Source: Lentisphaerota bacterium (GTDB lineage: Bacteria; Verrucomicrobiota; Kiritimatiellia; UBA8416; JAFGTH01). From it: DNA of 18,738 nucleotides. Positions 1 to 7,975 of this stretch are shown here, piece by piece. A model generated the notes under the pieces. That model was not told where the DNA came from. It saw only the letters and a program-made list of their open reading frames with translations, and made no database searches. A program made the translations under genes and the position numbers. Within the stretch, counting starts at the first letter, position 1. Each line of letters begins with the position of its first letter. The stretch is taken from contig JAFGTH010000115.1 in NCBI GenBank assembly GCA_016934225.1, positions 1 through 18,738 of the forward strand, given 5' to 3'.

Positions 1-3000
1 GCGGCCTTATCAAGCGACGTGGTGGGTAATGGGGTAGTAGTGCGCGCCATGCGGGATATCGAAAGGTGTTTGCCTATGCGAGTGCCGAAGACATGCGCAG
101 CTGCGATAAACACAATGATTATCCCGGCAAAAGCTACGGTTCGTACGGCAGCCGGGTATTTCACGGGCATAGAAACAAGCCTTGCTGCAATAGATTTGGT
201 TACAGCGGCAACAAGATGAATCCTTACGCTCCATGGTTTCCTCGGCGCGCGAGTTCTGGCTTTGGCCGTCTGCGCCTTGATTTTTTCCGCTTCGAGTTTA
301 GAAATCTTTTTAAGCAGCGCCTTTTCCTGCTTTTGCGTCTGTTTAACAAGCGACTCATAATAGTTCCGAAGTTCCGCCAATTCGGATTTTGTTTTCTCCA
401 AGTCGTTGTTTGCCGCGGAGGATTGGGCAATCAATTCTTGGTATGTGTTACGATGATCGGTAAGTTGTCGGTTTAAAATCTCGATAGTTTCAGAAGCCTT
501 CACCGCTTCAGAATGAAATGCGCTATCGGTTTGTTGAAGTTGTTCCCGCAGAGATTGGTTGTCGGTTAAATACTGTTTGAGCGTTTCTTCAGCGCGAGTA
601 AGCTCGTTTTTCGTTTCGGTCAATTCGGTTTCAAGCCGGGATTGTTCTTCATGCGCCTGTTTTCCGGCGCCGGTAGAACGGGATCGCTCGGTTTCCAACA
701 GCGCCTGGGTTTTTCTCAAGGAGTCGGAAGAAGCTTCCCGCGCAGATATCGCTTGAGCCAGGCGTTCTTCAATCTCGGCAATTTTCTGTTCAAACGTATC
801 CATGTTCGCATGAGCTCGCGACAACTCGTTATCCTTAGCGGAAAGACGCGCGGACAATTCGTCTATATTTTTTTGAAGCAATGTTTCTTTATCGGAAGAA
901 GCGGTTGTATTAAGAAGATTTTGCAATTCGGCATTTTTATCGCTTAAACCGGCAATAATCTCGTCTTTATGCGCTAACTCATTTTCGAGCTCGGCATGGC
1001 GATCGCGCAACAGTTCCACATTATGAGTTTCGACGGTTGATGTCTCGAGCGCTTGCTTCAGATCAATGATTTCGTTCTCAAGCTGTTTACGGAGATTCTC
1101 CTCCTTGCTCAATTCATCAGCCAGACCGCGCTGATGATCAAGTTCTTTATTAACAGCCGCCAAAATTGCCTGTTGTTTGGAAAGTTCTTCAGCATGCCGC
1201 TTGTGCGCGTCAACAGCCTCTGTTTCCAGATCGTTGTAAGTTTTGCGTCCTTTTTCCAATTTTGCAGTCAATTGTTGTACTTGTTCCTGCAGAGAAAACT
1301 CCTTCTTTTCAAATGACGCGACAGTATCAGCATGAAGAGTTTTTATCTTTTCCAAATCTTCCTTTATCTGGGACGAAAGATCGGTTTGGCTCGACAGCGA
1401 GTCTTGCAAATCGGCAATTTGTTTCTCATACGCCTTCGTAGAATCGGCAAATTTAACGTGTAGCTCTTCCAGTGAAACACGTAATGCCATGTTTTCCAAA
1501 TGTTCGCTATTGGCCTTGGCATCGGCATTAGCGGCGGATTCTTCCAGTGTGAGGATTTGGTCCTGAAGCTTAGTGCGTGTATTCAGCGCAGTCTGGTCCA
1601 GTTCCGCATACTGTTTTTGCAGCAAATGTAATTCTTCATCACGTTGTGACAATTGCCGTTCAAGGGCTTCCATATCATGGCGCAAAGATGTTTGCGCGAT
1701 TCTGCCTTGATCCGCATCACGTGTTGCAGTTTCAAGATCATTCACGAGTTCGCTCTGACGATTCTCCAATTGTTCACGAACATCGGCGGCTTCCTGTCGT
1801 AACGCCTGATATTGAGAGCGTTCGTGGTCTAGCAGTTCATTCTTGGAGGCCAATTGTTCCTCGAGTTCCGCAAGCCGCGTACGCAGAATAGCTTCCGAAT
1901 CTCGGGCGCGATCTTCAGTCATTGTTACAGCGTTGGTAAGTTGCTCTTTTTCTGCCTTGATGCCAGCCAGCTGTTCAGTCATAGCAGTCAACTTAACCGT
2001 CAAATCTTCGCTATAGCGGTTCTTTTCCAGAAGTTCATCTTCTTTAGCAGACAGACGATCCTGTAACTCTTTGAGTTGCGAGCGCAACGCGTCTTTTTCG
2101 GTGTTAATAACGGCAAGATCCTGTTGCCGGATACTTTCGGCGCGTTCGGCATTGTAAACCGCATCGGAAACAAGACGTTTTTGATCTTCGAGTTGAGCCT
2201 TGAAATCGGCGGCGCGTACTTCAAGCTCTTCACGTTGAGCCGCAAGTTGATCTTCGCGTTGTTTAAGCAATCCCTGAAGCCGCTCGATATCTTTGCGTAA
2301 AGAATCTTCCTTTTCAGACGATGAGGAGGTGATTTCGCCTGCGCGTTTACGTTCCTGTTCGAGTTCTTCAGCGAACTGCTGAGAGCGTTCGGTTTCCTGG
2401 AGGAGTTTGCGTTTTTGCTCGCCGAGCTTGGTTTCGAAATCAGCGGCGTGTGCTTCAAGCTCTTCACGTTGAGCCGCAAGTTGATCTTCGCGTTGTTTAA
2501 GCAATCCCTGAAGCCGCTCGATATCTTTGCGTAAAGAGCTTTCCTTTTTTTCTAAATCGGCGGCAAGGGAATTGCTCCGACGGCGTTCGTTTTCCAAATC
2601 TTCCGAGAAATTGATTGAACGTTCGGTTTCGGCGGACAGTTTCTTTTCGAAGTCTTTAACTGTCGCATTCTGTTTTAAGTGAAGAGCCTGCAATTCAGAA
2701 TCGAATCTTTCCTGATGCAGTTGTGCTTGCGTCTGGAGGTGTGATAATTGATCGGCTTTTTCTCGCAATTGCGATTCCAGGCGTTGAATGGTACTCTGAA
2801 GAACCTGTTCTTTCTTTGAAGAAGAAACAGCCGAATCGGCGTGGAGGGTTTGTGACTGTTTCGCGCTTTCTTCCAGCCGATTGGCACGGTCTGTTTCTGC
2901 TCTCAGCCGTTTAGTCAATTCCGCAGTATGTTCCTGCGAAATCTTGAGTTCGGTTTCTGATTTTGCCCGCATGGATTGGATTTCGGCCTGCAAATCCATC

Positions 3001-4481
3001 AATATTCGTTCTTTTTCCTTGAGCGAGGCAGTCAGACTTGCCGTCTCGTTGACCAGTAGATTTTTGTATCGTGCCTGCTCTTGAGCAAGTTGTTCTCTTG
3101 CTTGAGTTAGCAGAGAGGCTTCGGATTCAAGATCATTCTCGAGAGACACGGCGTGATTCTTCAGGGCTTTTTCTTCCTCATGCGCGTGCTCGAGCCGCTG
3201 TTGAAACTCTTTCTTCTGAGCCTCTAATTTTTCGCGCAGATCGGTTTCTTTCTCATTAGCTCGTGACAAAAGTATTTCGTGGTTTTTATTAAGGGCTGCG
3301 AGCTCCTTACGGGCATCATTCATGTCGTCAGCCGCAGCTTTTAGTTGTCTCGAAAGATCCGACAATTCTTTTTTAAACAGTTTTTCCTGTTCAGTTGCCT
3401 CTTTTCGAAGGATTTTGGTTGTTTCCTGTTCTTGGGCCAACTTGTTTTCGGTGTTCTGTAATCGGTTGGACGTTGTGGTAAGCGATCGCTGAAGATGATC
3501 AACCTTTTTAGCGAGGTCTTTTGTATCCGAATCCAAACGCGTTCGAGTGTGACTATGACCTAGTTTTTCTTTTTCCAGTTCGGCTTCACGCTCTTGCAAT
3601 TTTTCGAACTGTTTCTTTGCTTCTTCCTGAAGAGGGTCATAATGCGCGCGGAGTTGGTCCAATTCAGCTTTCGTATTGGCTAATGATATTTCTGCGGTTG
3701 TAGCCCGGTTTTCAAGCGCTTCAAATTGTCGAACACGATTTGCCAGTTCTTTATTGAGCATTTCCTGGCGGTTCAAATCTGTGCGGAGTGTAGTTAATTC
3801 CTCGGCAGCAATTTGTGCTTTGCGAGCGGCTTCTCGTTCGGCGGCCTCCAGTTTATTGGTCAGTTTCCGCTCTTTTTCGTCCGCTGATCGCTGCACCATC
3901 TTAATTTTCTCGGCAGCAGAAGCAAGTTCGGCCTTTCTACGTTCGGTTTCCTCTTGAGCGGCGACAAGTTGATGACGGATTTGTTCGAACTGTTCGGTTT
4001 GATACTTGCTTTTCGGCTCGGCATGAGCATGAAGTTTGGTTTCCTCTTTCCGATCGGTTTCTTGATCGAATGATGAACGTGGAGTAATTGTCTTAGCGCT
4101 TTTGGAGGAAACGCTTGAAGTTTTAAGCAATTCGCGAACCTGTATTGTCTTTCCGGACAGATTGTTGACAATTCTGGCGTCTGCCGGAAGAATGCCGTCA
4201 CTGAACAGATATGGAACGGCCAAAACGTTAAAAGGCCCAAGCGATTCGCCGGATAACGTTTCCGCCATCCATTCCATTTTTAATTCCGGTAACTGTTCCG
4301 CGGGAAACCAATCCTGTTTGTCGGCAGAAATCTGATTGCCGGGCGCAATACGGCTTTGGGCGGCCCACTGGCATAGCGTGGCGAGGTTAACAGGCCCAAA
4401 GACGGATCCGTCAGGTATGCGGAGATACCACGTTTCAGAACGGTCACCTTCCCTCCGCAAGTTCCGATGCACCACTGACAT
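1..4481 (-). CDS. Giant GYF_2-headed coiled-coil membrane protein (partial, C-terminus beyond left edge)
   Basis: I read this frame codon by codon from the ATG at 4481 to the left edge and found no stop, giving at least 1493 residues; the C-terminus lies outside the window. An AAGGAG ribosome site sits about 8 bases upstream of the ATG. Residues about 18-67 (WYLR...GP...W..A..IAP...W.PA) resemble a GYF_2/DUF4339 domain, and residues about 71-118 look like a second, more divergent copy (GPFNVLAV...). From about residue 145 to 1410 the protein is almost entirely charged heptad-type sequence rich in E, K, Q, L, A and R, with few prolines or glycines, as in long coiled coils. A basic stretch (KARTRAPRKPW) then precedes a hydrophobic segment at about 1445-1467 (VAFAGIIIVFIAAAHVFG), a probable transmembrane helix. 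Role unknown: a membrane-attached scaffold or spacer is plausible. GYF_2 domains are thought to bind peptides or proteins. The family assignment is by eye. Confidence 0.85.
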   Translation of the reverse strand, partial: MSVVHRNLRREGDRSETWYLRIPDGSVFGPVNLATLCQWAAQSRIAPGNQISADKQDWFPAEQLPELKMEWMAETLSGESLGPFNVLAVPYLFSDGILPADARIVNNLSGKTIQVRELLKTSSVSSKSAKTITPRSSFDQETDRKEETKLHAHAEPKSKYQTEQFEQIRHQLVAAQEETERRKAELASAAEKIKMVQRSADEKERKLTNKLEAAEREAARKAQIAAEELTTLRTDLNRQEMLNKELANRVRQFEALENRATTAEISLANTKAELDQLRAHYDPLQEEAKKQFEKLQEREAELEKEKLGHSHTRTRLDSDTKDLAKKVDHLQRSLTTTSNRLQNTENKLAQEQETTKILRKEATEQEKLFKKELSDLSRQLKAAADDMNDARKELAALNKNHEILLSRANEKETDLREKLEAQKKEFQQRLEHAHEEEKALKNHAVSLENDLESEASLLTQAREQLAQEQARYKNLLVNETASLTASLKEKERILMDLQAEIQSMRAKSETELKISQEHTAELTKRLRAETDRANRLEESAKQSQTLHADSAVSSSKKEQVLQSTIQRLESQLREKADQLSHLQTQAQLHQERFDSELQALHLKQNATVKDFEKKLSAETERSINFSEDLENERRRSNSLAADLEKKESSLRKDIERLQGLLKQREDQLAAQREELEAHAADFETKLGEQKRKLLQETERSQQFAEELEQERKRAGEITSSSSEKEDSLRKDIERLQGLLKQREDQLAAQREELEVRAADFKAQLEDQKRLVSDAVYNAERAESIRQQDLAVINTEKDALRSQLKELQDRLSAKEDELLEKNRYSEDLTVKLTAMTEQLAGIKAEKEQLTNAVTMTEDRARDSEAILRTRLAELEEQLASKNELLDHERSQYQALRQEAADVREQLENRQSELVNDLETATRDADQGRIAQTSLRHDMEALERQLSQRDEELHLLQKQYAELDQTALNTRTKLQDQILTLEESAANADAKANSEHLENMALRVSLEELHVKFADSTKAYEKQIADLQDSLSSQTDLSSQIKEDLEKIKTLHADTVASFEKKEFSLQEQVQQLTAKLEKGRKTYNDLETEAVDAHKRHAEELSKQQAILAAVNKELDHQRGLADELSKEENLRKQLENEIIDLKQALETSTVETHNVELLRDRHAELENELAHKDEIIAGLSDKNAELQNLLNTTASSDKETLLQKNIDELSARLSAKDNELSRAHANMDTFEQKIAEIEERLAQAISAREASSDSLRKTQALLETERSRSTGAGKQAHEEQSRLETELTETKNELTRAEETLKQYLTDNQSLREQLQQTDSAFHSEAVKASETIEILNRQLTDHRNTYQELIAQSSAANNDLEKTKSELAELRNYYESLVKQTQKQEKALLKKISKLEAEKIKAQTAKARTRAPRKPWSVRIHLVAAVTKSIAARLVSMPVKYPAAVRTVAFAGIIIVFIAAAHVFGTRIGKHLSISRMARTTTPLPTTSLDKA
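2219..2303. repeat. 85-bp exact direct repeat, copy 1 (inside coiled-coil gene)
   Basis: This stretch is identical, base for base, to 2453-2537. The offset is 234 bases, exactly 78 codons, so the reading frame is kept. It encodes residues about 727-755 of the coiled-coil protein (SLRKDIERLQGLL...). The flanking sequence is similar but not identical to that around the other copy. Confidence 0.95.
2453..2537. repeat. 85-bp exact direct repeat, copy 2 (inside coiled-coil gene)
   Basis: Identical to 2219-2303 and encodes residues about 649-677. On both sides the protein similarity continues beyond the identical core (ETERS..F.E.LE.ER.R before it, AADF...L..QK after it). The duplicated unit is therefore the whole 78 residues. 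A third, more worn relative seems to precede it (ETDRANRLEE...SSSKKEQ). Confidence 0.95.
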
Positions 4482-4566
4482 GGATCCGTCTCCTTATCTT
4501 ATCCACAGGTCATAACAAACGGAATTTAAGCAACAAATCGGGAAGAATTCAAACGTTTAATAATAA

Positions 4567-4596
4567 TTGCCTCATCTATCACGTTTTCGCTAAAGT
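4567..4596 (+). promoter_or_regulatory. Candidate sigma-70-type promoter for the lpxC-like/alr operon
   Basis: TTGCCT at 4567-4572 and TAAAGT at 4591-4596 are separated by 18 bases, and the -10-like box ends about 51 bases before the chosen ATG. The match to consensus is only moderate. It lies in the 166-base gap between the divergent coiled-coil and lpxC-like genes. I could not pick a convincing promoter for the minus-strand gene. Confidence 0.3.
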
Positions 4597-4647
4597 GGAT
4601 TGTCATACTGCGCAAATATCATTCTCTCAACAGAAAGAATCAGAAAC

Positions 4648-5664
4648 ATGTCAGAACGAGAGTACGGGACAATCCTTATGGGGGACAAAGCTGTTGTTGA
4701 AACGGCGTACAAAAAGTTGGCGGACCAGCCAGTTGATCAAAAAATGATTGAATCATCGTCCGATCATTATGATAGAACGGAAACCACGATAAGCAAAAGA
4801 ATATCTGTCACAGGTCCAGGCACATTTCTGGGTCGCGCCGAACGAACACTTACATTTCGGCCCAGCATAGATTCCGGTTGGTGGTTCGATCGAGACGACC
4901 TGCCAAACGCCATGCCGATAGGCGTATCGGTTAAAAATATCTGGACTACAGTTAGAAACATAGTTCTCTGCAGCGGCTCACCGCACAATTATATGCGCAT
5001 GGTCGAACACATCATTGCGCTCAAGGTTGGCATGGGACTTGATAATGTTGTGATTAGTATGGACTCCGGAGATCCGCCGCTCTTTGATAAAGGCAGCATG
5101 GATTTAGTTGAAGCGGTTGAGGAAGCAGGAATTGTTACATGCGCGCGTCCCGCGACTTACTTAGCCGTGAAATATCCGGTGACGGTAGCAAAACCAAATG
5201 GGAGCTTTTTGACATTCTTACCGCCGGAGAACGGCTCAAAGGATTTGATCGTTGATTGCGCTATATCTTTCAGATCGGCCATCGGCAAACAGCGGATACA
5301 ATTTATAGTGAACAAAACGAATTTTAAATATGGCGCCTCTGCGCGAACAAACGCATCATTGTTAATGATGATCTACTGTAAAACAATCGGCAAAATTTTC
5401 GCAGACACCCGGAATTTGGGCTATACGAAAAACAATATTCTTATCGCGGGCCCTCGTTGCTATTACAACGAACCAAAGATGATGCACAAAGGCAAATCGC
5501 TGGAAGCTGTCTGGCACAGAGCAACGCTGGATTTGCTTGCTGCCGTGGCGCTCATTGATAAAGGCCGATTTGCCGGTAAAATTGTATCTTATAAAGCAGG
5601 ACATAGTCTGGATGCGCATATGATACGCGAACTATACCAACATGACTTATTGACAACTTTATGA
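4648..5664 (+). CDS. lpxC: LpxC-family protein (UDP-3-O-acyl-GlcNAc deacetylase homologue) with altered active site
   Basis: LpxC is the zinc enzyme of the first committed step of lipid A synthesis. This 338-residue protein has the two-domain pattern: beta-rich N-half (TLTFRP), the E120-H121 pair in MVEHIIAL matching E78-H79 of the E. coli enzyme, a variant of the MDGS loop (FDKGSMDLVEAVEEAGI), and a C-half ending SYKAGHSLDAHMIREL with H319 matching H265. Oddities: the canonical HxxxDxxxD helix reads H290-RATL-D295-LLA-A299, so the histidine is one position off and the last aspartate (D246 in E. coli) is alanine. The N-terminal GxGLHxG motif is GPGTFLG. There is also an extension of about 45 residues. 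I chose ATG 4648; an in-frame TTG at 4600 would add 16 residues. The stop overlaps the alr start as ATGA. Fold assignment is firm; catalytic activity is uncertain, so the gene symbol is provisional. Confidence 0.8.
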   Translation: MSEREYGTILMGDKAVVETAYKKLADQPVDQKMIESSSDHYDRTETTISKRISVTGPGTFLGRAERTLTFRPSIDSGWWFDRDDLPNAMPIGVSVKNIWTTVRNIVLCSGSPHNYMRMVEHIIALKVGMGLDNVVISMDSGDPPLFDKGSMDLVEAVEEAGIVTCARPATYLAVKYPVTVAKPNGSFLTFLPPENGSKDLIVDCAISFRSAIGKQRIQFIVNKTNFKYGASARTNASLLMMIYCKTIGKIFADTRNLGYTKNNILIAGPRCYYNEPKMMHKGKSLEAVWHRATLDLLAAVALIDKGRFAGKIVSYKAGHSLDAHMIRELYQHDLLTTL

Positions 5665-6794
5665 AAAAGCCCAATGCAGTACATGGTCCGACCTGGCTGG
5701 AAGTAGATCTATCGGCGTTGGGCGCCAATGTACGCGCGTTACAAAATCAAGTTGGCCGGAATACGCAACTCATGGCTGTTGTTAAAGCCGATGGATACGG
5801 CGCGGGAATATGTGAATGTGCGCAAACAGCGCTTGAAAACGGCGCTACGGCTTTGAGCGTCAGCCGCATATCGGAAGCAATTACGCTTCGGCGCTACGGT
5901 ATTCATGCTCCCATTCTGAACATGGGCTATTGTTCGCCGGAAGAAATCGAGCTGTTGCCGGAGTACAACATTATTCAGGCAATTCATTGTCTTGACTTGG
6001 CCGAATGTTTATCCAAATCGGCAATTGGCGCGGGTTGCTGTGTGAACATACATGTGAATATGGATACGGGCATGTGTCGTAGCGGAGTGCCGTTTGAAGA
6101 AGCCGGCGTTTTTTTTCAAAGTCTCTTTAGCTTAAAAAATATCAACCTGACTGGAGTCTTCACACATTTTCCAACGGCTGATTGTGAAGACAAGAGTTTT
6201 GCCGAGGAACAAATTTCTCGATTTCGGGAGATTGCAAAAATCGTGTCTGCCACTGGGTTCACGAATGTGGTATTTCATGCCGCCAACACGGCTGCCGTTG
6301 TGGATTTGCCGAATTCGCGGTTCGATATGGTACGCGTTGGAATAGGCATGTATGGGCTTTACGGATCCAGGTTTGTCTCGCGGCGGGTTGTGTTGCGCCC
6401 GGTGTGTTCCTTAAGATCCACAGTTTCTAATGTGCATCGCGTTGCCGCCGGCACGGGCGTAAGCTATGGATTGACTTACCGGGCTCCAGCGGAAACTATA
6501 ATAGCCACAATACAAGCCGGTTACGCAGACGGAGTTGATCGTCGTCTATCGAATTGCGGTGCAATGTTGATACGAGGTCGAAAGTATCCGATAGTGGGCC
6601 GGGTGACGATGGATCAGACGATGCTTAATCTTGGACCGCAAAGCGACGTATGCATTGGCGATGTGGCTACGATTATAGGACGTGACGGCCGGGAGGAGCT
6701 TCTGATGGATGAGGTAGCCGAAGAAATCGGCACCATAGCGTATGAACTCCAATGTCATATCGGAACTCGTGTTCCTAGAGTTTACATACAATGA
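5661..6794 (+). CDS. alr: Alanine racemase
   Basis: PLP enzyme that interconverts L- and D-alanine, supplying D-Ala for peptidoglycan in the cytoplasm. The 377-residue length is normal for the family. The PLP lysine is K42 in AVVKADGYGAG, where the usual AYGHG is GYGAG. NMDTGMCRSG carries the conserved arginine. R-x-GIGMYGLYG follows in the barrel, and the catalytic tyrosine is Y269 in GVSYGLTY. The C-terminal beta domain keeps GRVTMDQ and ends with HIGTRVPRVY. The ATG overlaps the stop of the upstream lpxC-like gene by four bases, so the two are almost certainly co-transcribed and translationally coupled. The pairing joins an outer-membrane lipid gene with a cell-wall gene. The gene converges on the next one with only 34 bases between, and I see no clear hairpin there. 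Confidence 0.95.
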   Translation: MKKPNAVHGPTWLEVDLSALGANVRALQNQVGRNTQLMAVVKADGYGAGICECAQTALENGATALSVSRISEAITLRRYGIHAPILNMGYCSPEEIELLPEYNIIQAIHCLDLAECLSKSAIGAGCCVNIHVNMDTGMCRSGVPFEEAGVFFQSLFSLKNINLTGVFTHFPTADCEDKSFAEEQISRFREIAKIVSATGFTNVVFHAANTAAVVDLPNSRFDMVRVGIGMYGLYGSRFVSRRVVLRPVCSLRSTVSNVHRVAAGTGVSYGLTYRAPAETIIATIQAGYADGVDRRLSNCGAMLIRGRKYPIVGRVTMDQTMLNLGPQSDVCIGDVATIIGRDGREELLMDEVAEEIGTIAYELQCHIGTRVPRVYIQ

Positions 6795-6828
6795 GTTCCA
6801 AAACGGCCGAAAACCAACCGGAAGATCT

Positions 6829-7785
6829 TTAAGCAGTGATTGACGAAACACGGCGAAACTCTGTTGTTACAACCATACGGAGTTCACTTCCTTGTTCAAT
6901 AATGGCTGGACATCCGCCGGCGGCTTCAATCTCCATAAATCCGGTATTCCCGTTAAAAATGCTGTATCTGGTGTCGCGTGTCTCTGGTTTGACGTTCGGC
7001 GGCGCGTCGGCGATATCGGTATAGCCAAGACCGGTGGGCAGTAATTCCGCATGTCGCCGAATGCATAGCCCACGGTCGGGAAGATGCAGCTCAATCCAGG
7101 AAACATCTGGTCCTAATCCAATCTGATACCGTGTTGTGCCTTCCGTTGCAAAACGCCATAAGCCGTCATGCTCGGAACGTAAAGAGTCGCTCGGTTCATA
7201 AAGATCCCACAGCGATTTCGGCGAAGCGGCAGGACAAACCACATGGCATCCTTGCGAAACATCAAATTGTGAAAGCGACCATGGCGCCAACAAACATTCT
7301 TGCCGTGAATGTGAATGTGTGCCGATATAGACAATGGATTCCACGGTACGTATACGCAGTCCGGTCTCAATACGCTGTATGGCACACTCTCGCCGGAAAT
7401 GTGTTGGAACGCCAAGACCGTCAGCATTAATCAGATCAACATCCGTTTCGATTATTGCGCAATTCTCAGACTTGCGCGTTACTGCATATATTGTGCAGGC
7501 AAGTCCGGGCGGTATCCGCCAGACACCTGTGGCGTATTGGTAACCGAGATTAGTTCCTTCCGGAGCCGGCCAAAGCGCATCGCCTCCGGCGGGGATATAT
7601 GGGCCTTTTTGATTACGCCGGACGAGAGCGTCTACAGCCACACGACTTATTACTTCTCCGCGCATTACTGTGAACAATCTTCCTTCGCAGGAAAGCGCTG
7701 CAATTACACCATCTGTAACAGAACCAATCAAGTGAAACGGCATCGCGTTTTTTTCCAACAGCGCCACTAATTCATTGCCGGTCAT
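6829..7785 (-). CDS. Uncharacterised protein, possibly mutarotase-like beta-sandwich (DUF4380/DUF6786-like)
   Basis: A 318-residue protein with a good ribosome site (GGAGG about 9 bases before the ATG). No signal peptide is visible, so it is probably cytoplasmic. The N-terminus (LVALLEKNAMPFHLIG...CEGRLFTVM) and the block GGDALWPAPEG at residues 67-77 recall uncharacterised bacterial proteins with a galactose-mutarotase-like fold, in which a GG..LW..PE signature is common. The rest is beta-rich with many conserved-looking aromatic and histidine residues (THSHSRQE near 155-162). I do not recognise a precise function; sugar binding or epimerisation would be a guess from fold resemblance. The ORF itself is secure, the family call tentative. 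It converges on alr and is divergent from the aminopeptidase gene across 190 bases. Confidence 0.7.
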   Translation of the reverse strand: MTGNELVALLEKNAMPFHLIGSVTDGVIAALSCEGRLFTVMRGEVISRVAVDALVRRNQKGPYIPAGGDALWPAPEGTNLGYQYATGVWRIPPGLACTIYAVTRKSENCAIIETDVDLINADGLGVPTHFRRECAIQRIETGLRIRTVESIVYIGTHSHSRQECLLAPWSLSQFDVSQGCHVVCPAASPKSLWDLYEPSDSLRSEHDGLWRFATEGTTRYQIGLGPDVSWIELHLPDRGLCIRRHAELLPTGLGYTDIADAPPNVKPETRDTRYSIFNGNTGFMEIEAAGGCPAIIEQGSELRMVVTTEFRRVSSITA

Positions 7786-7824
7786 AATCTATTTCCTCCG
7801 CTGTTTCAGTATCCCGCCGAACTT

Positions 7825-7862
7825 TGTCAAAAACCTTAGTAACTTGTCAAATGCATGACAAG
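7825..7862. promoter_or_regulatory. Palindrome and twin TTGACA boxes upstream of the 318-residue protein gene
   Basis: CTTGTCA at 7843-7849 and TGACAAG at 7856-7862 form a perfect 7-base inverted repeat with a 6-base spacer. Read on the minus strand, the region also holds two exact TTGACA hexamers (complement of 7825-7830 and 7845-7850), 20 bases apart. The pattern suggests a -35 region overlapped by a dimeric repressor or activator site for the minus-strand gene. No good -10 box stands out at the right distance from either hexamer. The remainder of the gap to 7975 is AT-rich without a clear plus-strand promoter. Confidence 0.4.
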
Positions 7863-7975
7863 CAACAGTGCAGTGGTCTTTGTAATCACGGGCAATGATT
7901 TCTTCAATTAGAAAGACTTTGCTAAATAAACTTACATAACGCATCATGATATAAATTCTGTATTTCCTAATAACT

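Noticed and set aside
2000..2479. A 159-residue minus-strand reading frame within the coiled-coil gene, and many similar ones across 1-4480.
   Set aside because: They are in other frames of the long uninterrupted minus-strand gene, have skewed composition from its E/K/Q-rich codons, and lack ribosome sites or domain signals.
1..4481. The array-like repetition of the coiled-coil gene as a possible CRISPR or satellite array.
   Set aside because: Apart from one 85-base duplication the repetition is at the protein level with drifting codons; there are no regular short repeats with unique spacers.
4621..4640. ATTCT...AGAAT inverted repeat just before the lpxC-like ATG.
   Set aside because: Only five-base arms, with mismatches in the centre; expected by chance in AT-rich leader sequence.
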